A stretch of DNA of 32,801 nucleotides from an uncultured Clostridia bacterium (GTDB taxonomy: Bacteria; Bacillota; Clostridia; Christensenellales; Borkfalkiaceae): positions 1 to 32,801 of the forward strand of contig CAMWME010000014.1 in the NCBI GenBank assembly GCA_947175325.1, given 5' to 3'. Position numbers and translations under genes: made by a program. Positions within the stretch are counted from its first letter, which is position 1. Every line of letters starts with the position of its first letter. Below, one piece after another: positions 25,293 through 32,801 of the stretch. Under the pieces are notes generated by a model. That model was not told the DNA's origin. It worked only from the letters and a program-made list of their open reading frames with translations, and did no database searches.

Positions 25293-25528
25293 CCTTGCAC
25301 TACACTTCGGTTATTACGAACACCGGCTCGCTGTTAAAGAGCGACCTCGTGTTTACCGACCCTATACCCGCGGGAACGACCTTCGTTGCGGGCAGTGTTG
25401 AAATAGACGGCGTTGCTTACCCCGCTTATAACCCGCAAACGGGCTTCCCCCTTCCCGACCTTGCCGTAGGCGAAGCGGTTACGGTGGAATTTGACGTAAC
25501 GGTGAACAGATATGAAAACTATAATTAA
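24737..25528 (+). CDS. Second DUF11-repeat protein, continuation of the cassette
   Basis: This 263-residue protein is made of two DUF11 repeats (about 38-165 and 169-259). Its first 38 residues (NQSNIAFNYVLPDGQTIAANLDSN) look like the inter-repeat linker of longer DUF11 proteins, as if one long ancestral protein had been divided at a repeat boundary. It has its own strong ribosome binding site, GGAG (24724-24727), nine bases before ATG, and starts 13 bases after the previous stop, so division into two chains appears to be used rather than decayed. No signal peptide or anchor. The C-terminus (VNRYENYN) overlaps the next gene by 17 bases. Confidence 0.85.
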   Translation: MIIPNQSNIAFNYVLPDGQTIAANLDSNIVNTEILTYSVPKIKSGDKTFMQEGETSVHTVVITNNSQTPLISLSLKDNMSPGATYVAGSVTVNGVAQPTYDPVAGFPLPDLAVGQAVTVTYTIQANNPLTQSTVTDYATLTYSVNDQTRQILTFTENTNTVTVQIISNRITNVKSVDKAYAVKGDTLHYTSVITNTGSLLKSDLVFTDPIPAGTTFVAGSVEIDGVAYPAYNPQTGFPLPDLAVGEAVTVEFDVTVNRYENYN

Positions 25529-25688
25529 TATATCGAGTGTAACAGACTACTCGGGCGAGACACCGATTATAACCGACAGTAACCCCGTTACTACGGTTAT
25601 TAGGGAGCCCTCTCCCACTATAATTACTACAAGAGTTTTCTGTTGCCAGTCTTGCGACTGCGACTGCTGTTGTAACTGCTGTAACTAA
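25512..25688 (+). CDS. 58-residue protein with cysteine-rich tail
   Basis: This is a short frame starting at the ATG at 25512, overlapping the second DUF11 gene by 17 bases, with GGTGA (25501-25505) as a plausible ribosome binding site. The first 43 residues are Thr/Ile/Val/Pro-rich (MKTIINISSVTDYSGE..., REPSPTIITTRVF). The last 15 are CCQSCDCDCCCNCCN, with nine cysteines at 44, 45, 48, 50, 52, 53, 54, 56 and 57. Codon use matches the DUF11 genes and the stop TAA is followed at once by the terminator hairpin, both signs of a real gene. I recognise no family. Such a tail suits metal binding or disulfide crosslinking, for instance into a spore or surface layer with the DUF11 proteins; that is inference. 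Confidence 0.75.
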   Translation: MKTIINISSVTDYSGETPIITDSNPVTTVIREPSPTIITTRVFCCQSCDCDCCCNCCN

Positions 25689-25717
25689 AAAAGCGGCGGG
25701 GCCGTGCGGTCCCGCCG
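25687..25717. terminator. Convergent terminator between the DUF11 cassette and pectate lyase
   Basis: CGGCGGGGCC (25694-25703) pairs with GGTCCCGCCG (25708-25717) with one wobble and a GTGC loop. On the minus strand it is followed by a T-run (complement of A6 at 25687-25692), so it is a good terminator for the pectate lyase gene. For the plus-strand cassette the stem is equally strong, but the T-run is weak. Confidence 0.8.
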
Positions 25718-25726
25718 TTAAATACT

Positions 25727-27445
25727 TTAGTATTTACTTTTTAAAAGTGAAAGTGAAATTTCCGATTTTGCGCCCGCGCCGTAGTCGACGTTTGCAAGGT
25801 ATTCTTCCAAATCTTTAAGCTTGGTAACCGACGGAGTAAACGGCTGTTCGCCGTCCTCGGTGTGCCAAGAGAAGAACTCGGGTGTTAAAATGCTCGACGA
25901 GCTGTTTGAAAAGTTAGGGTACTTATCCGACGAGGAGCCTATATAAGGCGTATCGTTAGCGTATTTTTGATAGCTGCAGTTTACTATTTGATAGCCGCCG
26001 TTTACCAAATCCGCCGAGTTGCTGTCGTTGTTTTTCAAGAGGTTTTCTATACCTCTGAAAATGCAGTTTTCCGCCTTGACGCTGCCGCCGTTGCCGCAGA
26101 CTATGCCTTGCGAAACCAGCCCGCACTTCCAGTTGCTTTTTACTGCCGAAACCAAGCCCGCCGCATTTTTGCTTCTTAGTTGCGTGCGGTATGCAAAATA
26201 CTGCGAGCTGTCAACGACGCAGTTGTACATATACGCGTTGCCGCCGCGAAGCTTGGGGATTCTGTCCTCCAAATTCTTGAACGTGCAGTTTGCAAACGAA
26301 ACTTGCAATTTCAAATTGTAAGCGTATTCGTCGCCGCTGTCGCCGCACAAAAAGCCCTTCTTTTGAGGAATTGCTATACCGTACAGAATTTCTTCGGGGG
26401 TTATGCCGCCGTCCCTTAACGCTTTGTAATAGAGGGCGGTGTAGTTGCCGTTTTGATAGTCTTCCTCTATCTCTTGCATCATTTTGTAGAGGTAGCCGTC
26501 CTCGTCGTCGCTGCCCGCGTTGAAGTTGCACCAAGAAATATGCACGGATGAAGTGCCGTCCGCACCGTAAGGTGCGCGGAACGCAACGCCCGCGTTTGCC
26601 GTGTATTCGGGGTTTGAAATATCAATCTGACCGTCGTAGGATTTGCCGAAGGTGCAGTGGTCTATCCAAATATAGCCGCAGAACGCGATTTTGAAGTACG
26701 CCCAGCCGTGGAAGTCGTAGTCGCCGATAGCCGAGGTCGAGGACGACGGGGAATCCTCCCACTGCCAAATTTCGTCCATTACGAGGTTTCTGAAAACGAC
26801 GTTGTTATCGCTCGTAAGTTTAAAACCGCAGTGCGTAAGCTTTACGCCGTTTTTGGAATAGATTAAAAGGTCGGAAGTGTTTTCTACTTTTATCTGTGAA
26901 ATGCCGTTTTCCTTGACCATTTCGGAATTGTAATCGGTAAAGTGTTTGGACATAGTCTTTCTTGAAAAGTCCTCCACCACTCCGCTTGCCTTCGCTGCGT
27001 CGCTTAAAACCTCGTAGCCGAGGTTTAAATCGTTTGCGATTTCGATTACGCGAACCGTGCCTTTAAAGTTATCTTCCGTGTAGCCGTCCGCGGGAACTTG
27101 CGTATAGGTGCTTGTTTCCTCGTCCCACACGTTGGTGTAGTGGCACTTAGCGTCGACTATGGCCTCTAAAAGCTCTTCCGCGGTGGTTACCTTGCGGTAC
27201 GCCTCGGTATTTTCATACACGGAAAAGTCGCCTATGTTATCCCTAACGTAGCCGTCCGCCGAAAGGTTGGCTTTTAAATGAGCGGTTAATTTGTCTTCGG
27301 GCTTGGGCTCGGGTTTGGGTTCGGGTTGAATAATTTCGTTTCCGCCGTCGCCTTCGCCGTTTTCCGTACCGCCGCCGAAATTACAGCCGCATACGAGGGT
27401 TGCCGACATTGATAAGGCAAGAATTGCCGCAATAAATTTTTTCAT
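25727..27445 (-). CDS. Pectate lyase-like lipoprotein, polysaccharide lyase family 1
   Basis: This 572-residue surface lipoprotein has a signal peptide with lipobox VCGC (Cys21) and a Gly/Glu then Pro-Glu-Lys linker (about 22-52). The parallel beta-helix domain has family 1 hallmarks: VVFRNLVMDEI, IWIDHCTFGKSYDGQIDI near residue 260, and RIPKLRGGNAYMYNC near 397, corresponding to the R-x-P-x-x-R-x-G catalytic region. The enzyme would cleave polygalacturonate by Ca2+-dependent beta-elimination at the cell surface. An insert rich in Asp/Glu and Tyr (about 310-360) separates the two motifs. The start is the only ATG that keeps the signal peptide, yet it lies six bases from the -10 box and has no Shine-Dalgarno site. 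It is transcribed alone. Confidence 0.85.
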   Translation of the reverse strand: MKKFIAAILALSMSATLVCGCNFGGGTENGEGDGGNEIIQPEPKPEPKPEDKLTAHLKANLSADGYVRDNIGDFSVYENTEAYRKVTTAEELLEAIVDAKCHYTNVWDEETSTYTQVPADGYTEDNFKGTVRVIEIANDLNLGYEVLSDAAKASGVVEDFSRKTMSKHFTDYNSEMVKENGISQIKVENTSDLLIYSKNGVKLTHCGFKLTSDNNVVFRNLVMDEIWQWEDSPSSSTSAIGDYDFHGWAYFKIAFCGYIWIDHCTFGKSYDGQIDISNPEYTANAGVAFRAPYGADGTSSVHISWCNFNAGSDDEDGYLYKMMQEIEEDYQNGNYTALYYKALRDGGITPEEILYGIAIPQKKGFLCGDSGDEYAYNLKLQVSFANCTFKNLEDRIPKLRGGNAYMYNCVVDSSQYFAYRTQLRSKNAAGLVSAVKSNWKCGLVSQGIVCGNGGSVKAENCIFRGIENLLKNNDSNSADLVNGGYQIVNCSYQKYANDTPYIGSSSDKYPNFSNSSSSILTPEFFSWHTEDGEQPFTPSVTKLKDLEEYLANVDYGAGAKSEISLSLLKSKY

Positions 27446-27451
27446 AACTTT

Positions 27452-27480
27452 ATTTTAACACTCAATTTATTACAAGTCAA
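27452..27480 (-). promoter_or_regulatory. Promoter of the pectate lyase gene, directly abutting the ATG
   Basis: TTGACT (27480..27475) and TAAAAT (27457..27452) have a 17-base spacer. Only six bases separate the -10 box from the ATG at 27445, so the transcript would start at or next to the start codon (leaderless). Confidence 0.65.
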
Positions 27481-27490
27481 TATGCAAATT

Positions 27491-27650
27491 GCCCTCTTGC
27501 TTTTTTACAAGGGGGCTAAAATTTTAGCAAAATTATCCGTAACCCGAAAGTCATATTGCGGAAGTTAAAACTAAATAAGAACCACATTATTTCATTTCAC
27601 ATGCCCGAATCGCCTTCGGGTTACGGTATGACTACCCGATATATCGGGAT
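27491..27650. repeat. Palindrome-rich intergenic region
   Basis: Within 160 bases lie GCCCTCTTG/CAAGGGGGC (27491-27499 with 27508-27516), a GCTAAAATTTTAGC palindrome (27515-27528), CCGTAACCCGAA (27537-27548) inverted as TTCGGGTTACGG (27615-27626), a nested CCCGAA/TTCGGG hairpin (27604-27620) that competes for the same arm, and CCCGATATATCGGG (27635-27648). Some may end transcription of the giant gene at 27666. The density suggests a REP-like or decayed mobile palindromic element. Confidence 0.6.
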
Positions 27651-27665
27651 TGCCATTAGGCTGAG

Positions 27666-30600
27666 TTACTTCATATCATCGGGCGATACGTCGTCGTAGA
27701 AACCGTCGGCGTCGCTTCCGAACGCCTTACGACTGGATACCGCTATTTTCAAAGCCGCTATTGCGATTATGAGTATCAAAACGGTTACCACGGACATTAT
27801 CGCAATTACAACGGGGGATAAGCCGACGGAGTTCGTACCGCCGTTACCTTCCGCCGGAGCGGCAGAACCCGTTATCGTGAGGTCCAGATACCCCTTTACC
27901 ACCTTGTAGTTAGCGGTATCGTCGGGCGTGAAGGTGTATGCACATCTGTTCATACCCTCTTTAAGCACTTGCTCGGCGTTATCCCAAGTAAACGTGCCCT
28001 TTACGCCGTTTTCCAATTCGTCGAAGAACAAATCACTGAGCTTAGTTCCCGACGATAGGCTGCCGCTTACCACGGGTCGGCTTACGCTAGGTTCAATCTT
28101 GTTTATAATAAGCTTCACCGTACGGGGCATTATAGCGTTGTGGTTTGCGTCTACCTCGAAGCTTACCGTTACAACGTAGTCGCCGGCATTGACTACTTCG
28201 TCCTCGGATACCGTTTTACCGTTCAGTGCATAGCCGTATTGAACGCCGGTTACCCCGACGGGCAACTCTTTTATGCGTACCGCTTCCGCCAAGGAGTTAC
28301 CGTCGTTATAGTCAACCGTAACGTCTACTAAGCCGATTATCTCGCCGCAATCCGCGGGCGTGATATTCAGTTCGGAAGAGATGGCTGCGATTTTGTTGTA
28401 GTTGGCCTCGTTCGCCTCGCCTTTAAGCGTAAATCTTACCGTTATGCGGTAGGTGCCGACGTCGGTTAAATCGTCAGCCGTGCAAGACTCGAACACGCCC
28501 GAAGAATTGCGCTTTGCATAGGTGTAAGATACTTCGCCGTCTGCAAACGTGCCCGTTATCGCGTACGCCTTGCTCGTGCCGTCGTATTCCGCACTACTGC
28601 TTTCGGGGAAGTAAATTCCGCTTAAATCGTAATCCTTAGGGATTACGCGTATTCCGTTGACTTCGCGCTTGATGGGCTTTTCAAGGGTGCCGTTCGCGTC
28701 GTAGATTACGGTGATATATGTATCGCCTACCCATAACGCATCGCCCGATAAATAGCCTATCGTGTAATCCGTGACTACTTCTTCAACGCCGTCGTTGCGG
28801 ACTGCCGTTACCTTTATACTTGCTCTGTCGAATTCGTCCAAGCCCTTATATTCGGTCTTGAAGTTTTCAACCTTATCCACTTTCAGCGAATAATCGAGGG
28901 CGATATAGTAAGCGTCGATTGTGTCAACCTTGCCGTTATAGCGCACCGTAAGTACATAAGTGGTGTTACCGAATTTAGGCGAATCGCCGCTGTTCTCCCA
29001 GTTACCCGAAATAGTGTATTCTGCGGACTTGTCAAGCGTAATGGTATCCGTTCTACCAGTTAAGTCGCACGTGATTTCAAGATACTCGCGGATTTGCTCC
29101 AAAGTTGTACTTACGTAGATAGAAGGCATCGTGCCGTCGCGCCAGCCGACGTGTATTGCCGATATCTTTGCGCTGATTGCATTCAATATCTTCTTCACGT
29201 AAACGGTGTTGAAGTTTTCCGTATCTTGGGGCGTGAATATCCAAATGTACTCGTTCTCGCCGAAGATAAGCGCGGTATGCTGACAAGCAAGCGTACCCGT
29301 TACTTCGATATCGCCGAGATGAGGCGTACCGTTTAAGTTGAGCGTAGGCACGCTGCTGCCTTCGTACAGTTCGTCAACGCCTTCGTTGTACTCTTCCCAC
29401 TCTACGGCAACGGATACGTCCGCCTTCTTTATTTTGAAGTTGCGGCTTCTTGACGAGAATGTTTCGTAGTTTGCCAACTCGCCCAAGGAAACCGTTACGA
29501 GGTAGTCGCCCGCGTTAACGGGTAAATCCGTACCCGAGTAGTGCGTATCGCCTACGCCTTCGTAAGCGTGTGCAAGCGTTACCGTGTCTTTATCCACTTC
29601 GGCTACGCCCGTAAGCGTTGCCGTTACGCCTTGACCCGCGCCGTTATAGACGTAGTCGCCCTCGTTCCACTCCAAGCCGAGCAACGCCTTTACGATGGTG
29701 AAAGGAATTTCTATCTCGCCGCCGTAGTTGCCGCTGCCTTTGACCTTGACCGTAACTTCCGTGCCCGCGTCGTAGGCGGTCGTGGAATAATTTACGGTGT
29801 AGTCTTCGCCCTTGTCGAGGGTTATCGTATTCCCGCCGTCAACGAGCTGTAAAGCAACCACGGGTGCGGGCGTCCATGACGAGCCCTTATATGTATAAGT
29901 AGCCTCGATACCGCTGACTTCGTCAGAGGCTATCTCTCTGGGCGTTATAGTAAGCGTTGCGTACATGTCGGCGGGTGCAGTATAGTTGCCCGTACTGCAC
30001 GTGAATTTTGCGGTTATTTCATAGCCCGCAACTTCGCCGCCTTCGTAGTGAACGTCCGTTACGCCCGTAAACAAGTCGGTAGTGTTTTTGTAGTAATAAG
30101 TTACTTGCATCTCGTCGGGAACGCCGTTTGCAAACAGCTCGTGATTTTCGCCGTCGTAGGGAACGCTATCCGAGATGAAAGTTATATTCAACACACCGTC
30201 CGTTATCGCGAAGGTATAACCGGGGTTCGTGATTACGAACGAATAGTTATCGTAGGGCGAAGCTTCGGGGAACGCGTCTACGCTGGGAGTATATACGCCC
30301 ACGTTCTTGCGCTCGGCGTCGGGGCCCGCGTAGTTTACGGTGATAAGCGCGCCGAAGTTTTCGGTAGTGATAACGCCGATATCCTCGCCGACTGCACCCG
30401 CAACTTCGAGTACCGCGCTGTGTACGGTTCCGTCGTAAGGGCCCTCTTCGCCGTTCCAAGTAAGGCTTAACTCCGCCTTCTCTATCGTGATTTCTATTTC
30501 AAGAGTCTTTGCGTTGTAGTTCGTGCTCTGTTCAACGCTTACGACGAGATTGCCGCTATCCGAAACGTATTTGAATTCGTTATCAGAATAATTGACCGTC

Positions 30601-32801
30601 TGCTCGCCGTTGGTTACTTCTACGCCGCTTATTATGGTTATGGTTTCGCCGCGGTAAGTGTAAACCGTTTGAAGGTCGGTAGTATCGAACTCCGCTTCCG
30701 CGCGGTTGATAATAAGTTGTGCAGTCTTGTCTGCGGGTACCGCCACGTTTGCGGTATCCGTTACCTTGAACACAGCCACAACCGTGTATGCGTCAGAGTC
30801 GGTAACTTCCGTAAGCGTTTCGCCGTTGTAGGTGTAGTGGTCTACCTCTACGCCGTTAGGAAGGTTTTCCGCAGTTATCGACCAAGAAGAGCCGTTGTAG
30901 GTTACTTCTTTATTTTCCATTTCCACTTCGGACATATCCACCGTCTTCTTTACTACGTGTATTTCTACCGTAGTAGTAACGTCGTTGCCGCCCTCGGTGT
31001 AGTAAATTGTCATCGACTTGCCGTCGTCTGCTACGAGGAAGTAATTTGTGCTACCGGGGTATGAGAAGGTCCAGCCCTCAACCGCCGTAGGCGTCTTGCC
31101 CGACGCGTAGGTAGCCTCTACCACCATTCCCGTAGTATCGAAGGTGTCGTACGCGGAATAGTTCGTGATTGCGTTGTAAACGCGGATTGAAACGACCTTG
31201 AAGCTTACTTTTACGCTTGCAAAGCCCGTCGCGTTGTTGTAGTTTGCCGTGTCGTCGGGAACGAAAGTCCATTTGTAACTGCCGCCGTCGGTAAGCGTTA
31301 CGGTGCCGTCCGTCCACGATACGCTGCCCTTAGCGTCGCTTTCGGCAACGGTGATGCCGATATTGCTTAAAACGTCTCCGACGAAATAGGTGCCCGTAGC
31401 CACGCTTACAGTTACCGTAGGCGTTGCCTTATTTATGGTAAGGGTTGCCTTTAACTCGGGCGTGTTGTAGTTGTCGGGGTCAAGGTTGTTAAGCACTGCC
31501 ACGACTTCGTATTCGCCGACGTTAGTTCTACCCGTTGCCTCGGAAAGGTTGTAGATGTAGTGCAAAACTTCAAGACCGCTTTTGCCGCCGTTTAAGCCCG
31601 TGGGCAAAGTGCCGGCTACGGTTATACTCTTTTCTTGACCGTTGTAAGGCTCGGTTTTATCGTCCATACGGACGCTAGATAAATCGTAATCCGCCTTGAT
31701 TACGGTGATTTCAACTTCCGTGTTTACGGTTATTCCGTTTTCAGCGTATTCAAACGCTACTTCACTACCGCTGTTAGCGACGATAAAGTAAGTATTGCCG
31801 TCCGTATAAGGAACCGTTATGGTGCAGTCGTCGGCTGCAACCGTGGCGTCCGCAACCCCGCCGAGGTAGTGCGCGGTTATAGTAAGCCCGCTCGTCGTAA
31901 AGCTGTCGTACGCCGTATAGGTGCCTATACCTACTACGCTTAGGCTATCCAGCTCAGCTACCGCCGTTACGGGAAGGTTGCCCGTTACGTCGTTCCAGTT
32001 TGCAGTGTCGGCGGGAACGAAAGTCCAGCCGTAGGTACCGCTTGCCGCCAAAACCGTGCTGCCCGTAGTCCACGCAATTTCGCCGTCGGGATTATCGCAT
32101 TCGATACCCACCGTTGAAAGCTCGCGGCCTATGTAATAAGTACCGTCTACCACGCTTGCAGTTACCGTGGGCGTGGCTTTATCTATGGTGAAGGTTTTAG
32201 TTGCAGTGCCCGTGTAATTGGCTGAGGTGCTCGTTGCCGTAATCGTAACGGTTGCATTAGGGCCCGCATTAACGTTATTAGAATAGCTTACGGTATAGTC
32301 AGTTGAACTTGAAAGCGTTTTATCCATAACAACGCTTAATACGTTCGGCTCCTTTGCATTACCGTCGTAAGTAAAAGAATTTATATCCAAAGTAACCGTT
32401 GCATTAGTGATAGGAGCTTTTTCCACGGTAAAGGTCGTGCTTGCGGTGCCCGTATAGTTACCTTTGCCCGTTATAGTAACGGTTGCCGTACCTGCATTAA
32501 TGTTGCCCGAATAACTTACCGTATAGTCGGAACTTGAAGGATTGAGATTGCCGGTTGTTACTACTTTCGTTATCGAGGGCATTTTTGCGCTTCCGTCATA
32601 AATAAAAGACGTCGTGCCAAGCGTTATCACTCCACCCGTTATGCTAGCGGGGTTTATAGTCCAACTCAAATTTGCAATAGTAGGCTTATTGTAGTTTGTA
32701 GTGTCGTAACTTAAAGTTGCGCTTGCCGTATACGTGTCCGCATTCGTTTTTGAGTTGTTCGAATAAGTTGCCGTAACGCCGCTAGGTAAGCCCGTAACCG
32801 A
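27666..32801 (-). CDS. Giant MBG/Big_3-repeat surface protein, 5' end outside the window
   Basis: The frame stays open to the window edge, so 1711 C-terminal residues are visible and the true start is upstream; the TTG at 32669 is internal. The chain is a series of MBG-type repeats (YDGSAKMPSI..., DYTVSYSGNINAGTATVTITGKGNYTGT) alternating with Big_3-like units (YTAYDSFTTSGLTITAHY, YSAYDTFDTTGMVVEATY, EYKGLDEFDRASIKVTAV) and YNG/YDG 'Y.Y.G....V...GNYN' modules. The C-terminus has a Gly/Asn spacer, a membrane helix (SPVVIAIMSVVTVLILIIAIAALK begins near 55 residues from the end) and a short acidic cytoplasmic tail. It lacks LPxTG, so it is anchored by its own helix. Likely a long adhesin or stalk; the ligand is unknown. 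Confidence 0.85.
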   Translation of the reverse strand, partial: SVTGLPSGVTATYSNNSKTNADTYTASATLSYDTTNYNKPTIANLSWTINPASITGGVITLGTTSFIYDGSAKMPSITKVVTTGNLNPSSSDYTVSYSGNINAGTATVTITGKGNYTGTASTTFTVEKAPITNATVTLDINSFTYDGNAKEPNVLSVVMDKTLSSSTDYTVSYSNNVNAGPNATVTITATSTSANYTGTATKTFTIDKATPTVTASVVDGTYYIGRELSTVGIECDNPDGEIAWTTGSTVLAASGTYGWTFVPADTANWNDVTGNLPVTAVAELDSLSVVGIGTYTAYDSFTTSGLTITAHYLGGVADATVAADDCTITVPYTDGNTYFIVANSGSEVAFEYAENGITVNTEVEITVIKADYDLSSVRMDDKTEPYNGQEKSITVAGTLPTGLNGGKSGLEVLHYIYNLSEATGRTNVGEYEVVAVLNNLDPDNYNTPELKATLTINKATPTVTVSVATGTYFVGDVLSNIGITVAESDAKGSVSWTDGTVTLTDGGSYKWTFVPDDTANYNNATGFASVKVSFKVVSIRVYNAITNYSAYDTFDTTGMVVEATYASGKTPTAVEGWTFSYPGSTNYFLVADDGKSMTIYYTEGGNDVTTTVEIHVVKKTVDMSEVEMENKEVTYNGSSWSITAENLPNGVEVDHYTYNGETLTEVTDSDAYTVVAVFKVTDTANVAVPADKTAQLIINRAEAEFDTTDLQTVYTYRGETITIISGVEVTNGEQTVNYSDNEFKYVSDSGNLVVSVEQSTNYNAKTLEIEITIEKAELSLTWNGEEGPYDGTVHSAVLEVAGAVGEDIGVITTENFGALITVNYAGPDAERKNVGVYTPSVDAFPEASPYDNYSFVITNPGYTFAITDGVLNITFISDSVPYDGENHELFANGVPDEMQVTYYYKNTTDLFTGVTDVHYEGGEVAGYEITAKFTCSTGNYTAPADMYATLTITPREIASDEVSGIEATYTYKGSSWTPAPVVALQLVDGGNTITLDKGEDYTVNYSTTAYDAGTEVTVKVKGSGNYGGEIEIPFTIVKALLGLEWNEGDYVYNGAGQGVTATLTGVAEVDKDTVTLAHAYEGVGDTHYSGTDLPVNAGDYLVTVSLGELANYETFSSRSRNFKIKKADVSVAVEWEEYNEGVDELYEGSSVPTLNLNGTPHLGDIEVTGTLACQHTALIFGENEYIWIFTPQDTENFNTVYVKKILNAISAKISAIHVGWRDGTMPSIYVSTTLEQIREYLEITCDLTGRTDTITLDKSAEYTISGNWENSGDSPKFGNTTYVLTVRYNGKVDTIDAYYIALDYSLKVDKVENFKTEYKGLDEFDRASIKVTAVRNDGVEEVVTDYTIGYLSGDALWVGDTYITVIYDANGTLEKPIKREVNGIRVIPKDYDLSGIYFPESSSAEYDGTSKAYAITGTFADGEVSYTYAKRNSSGVFESCTADDLTDVGTYRITVRFTLKGEANEANYNKIAAISSELNITPADCGEIIGLVDVTVDYNDGNSLAEAVRIKELPVGVTGVQYGYALNGKTVSEDEVVNAGDYVVTVSFEVDANHNAIMPRTVKLIINKIEPSVSRPVVSGSLSSGTKLSDLFFDELENGVKGTFTWDNAEQVLKEGMNRCAYTFTPDDTANYKVVKGYLDLTITGSAAPAEGNGGTNSVGLSPVVIAIMSVVTVLILIIAIAALKIAVSSRKAFGSDADGFYDDVSPDDMK

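Overview
The window looks like chromosomal DNA of a Gram-positive, Clostridia-type (Bacillota) bacterium, most plausibly an uncultured gut or rumen lineage. This rests on sigma-A-like promoters (several perfect or near-perfect TTGACA boxes 17-18 bp from a -10), strong GGAGG-type ribosome binding sites, lipoprotein signal peptides, very large Ig-like surface proteins, plant-polysaccharide enzymes, and a DUF11 protein whose MPFIQR... start I recognise from Bacillus/Clostridium relatives. The species cannot be fixed from sequence alone. There are no rRNA, tRNA, CRISPR or insertion-sequence signatures, and no gene-free stretch longer than 300 bases.

Layout. (1) 1-3.4 kb, visibly AT-rich: a possible divergent gene start at the left edge, a complete tyrosine recombinase (+), then a minus-strand operon of ECF sigma factor, secreted C39/papain-like cysteine peptidase and single-pass anti-sigma-like protein. 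(2) 3.48-8.55 kb (-): a roughly 1690-residue putative lipoprotein with seven BIG2 Ig-like repeats and its own promoter. (3) 8.77-18.4 kb (-): a six-gene operon of the MoxR/DUF58/VWA ('Bat-like') type: DUF4175-like membrane protein, MoxR ATPase, DUF58 protein, BatA-type VWA protein, a protein with two VWA domains around a GATase-like region, and a lipoprotein. Several of its genes overlap. (4) 18.5-22.8 kb (-): GH3 beta-glucosidase plus two polytopic membrane proteins (GtrA-like and YwaF/TIGR02206-like), ending at a strong terminator. (5) 23.0-25.7 kb (+): a DUF11 cassette of two DUF11-repeat proteins and a 58-residue protein ending in a tail with nine cysteines, preceded by a terminator-like leader hairpin. 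(6) 25.7-32.8 kb (-): a PL1 pectate lyase lipoprotein, a palindrome-rich spacer, and the C-terminal 1711 residues of a giant MBG/Big_3-repeat surface protein with a C-terminal membrane anchor.

How it fits together: almost every gene concerns the cell envelope. There are two giant repeat proteins, two further lipoproteins, a MoxR/VWA machine thought to assemble or monitor envelope proteins, and a sigma/peptidase/anti-sigma set likely to sense the envelope. Pectate lyase and beta-glucosidase suggest growth on plant polysaccharides. The least familiar unit is the plus-strand DUF11/Cys-tail cassette: its last gene is very short, it lies head-to-head with the glucosidase operon, and its leader carries a hairpin and a T-run directly before the ribosome binding site.
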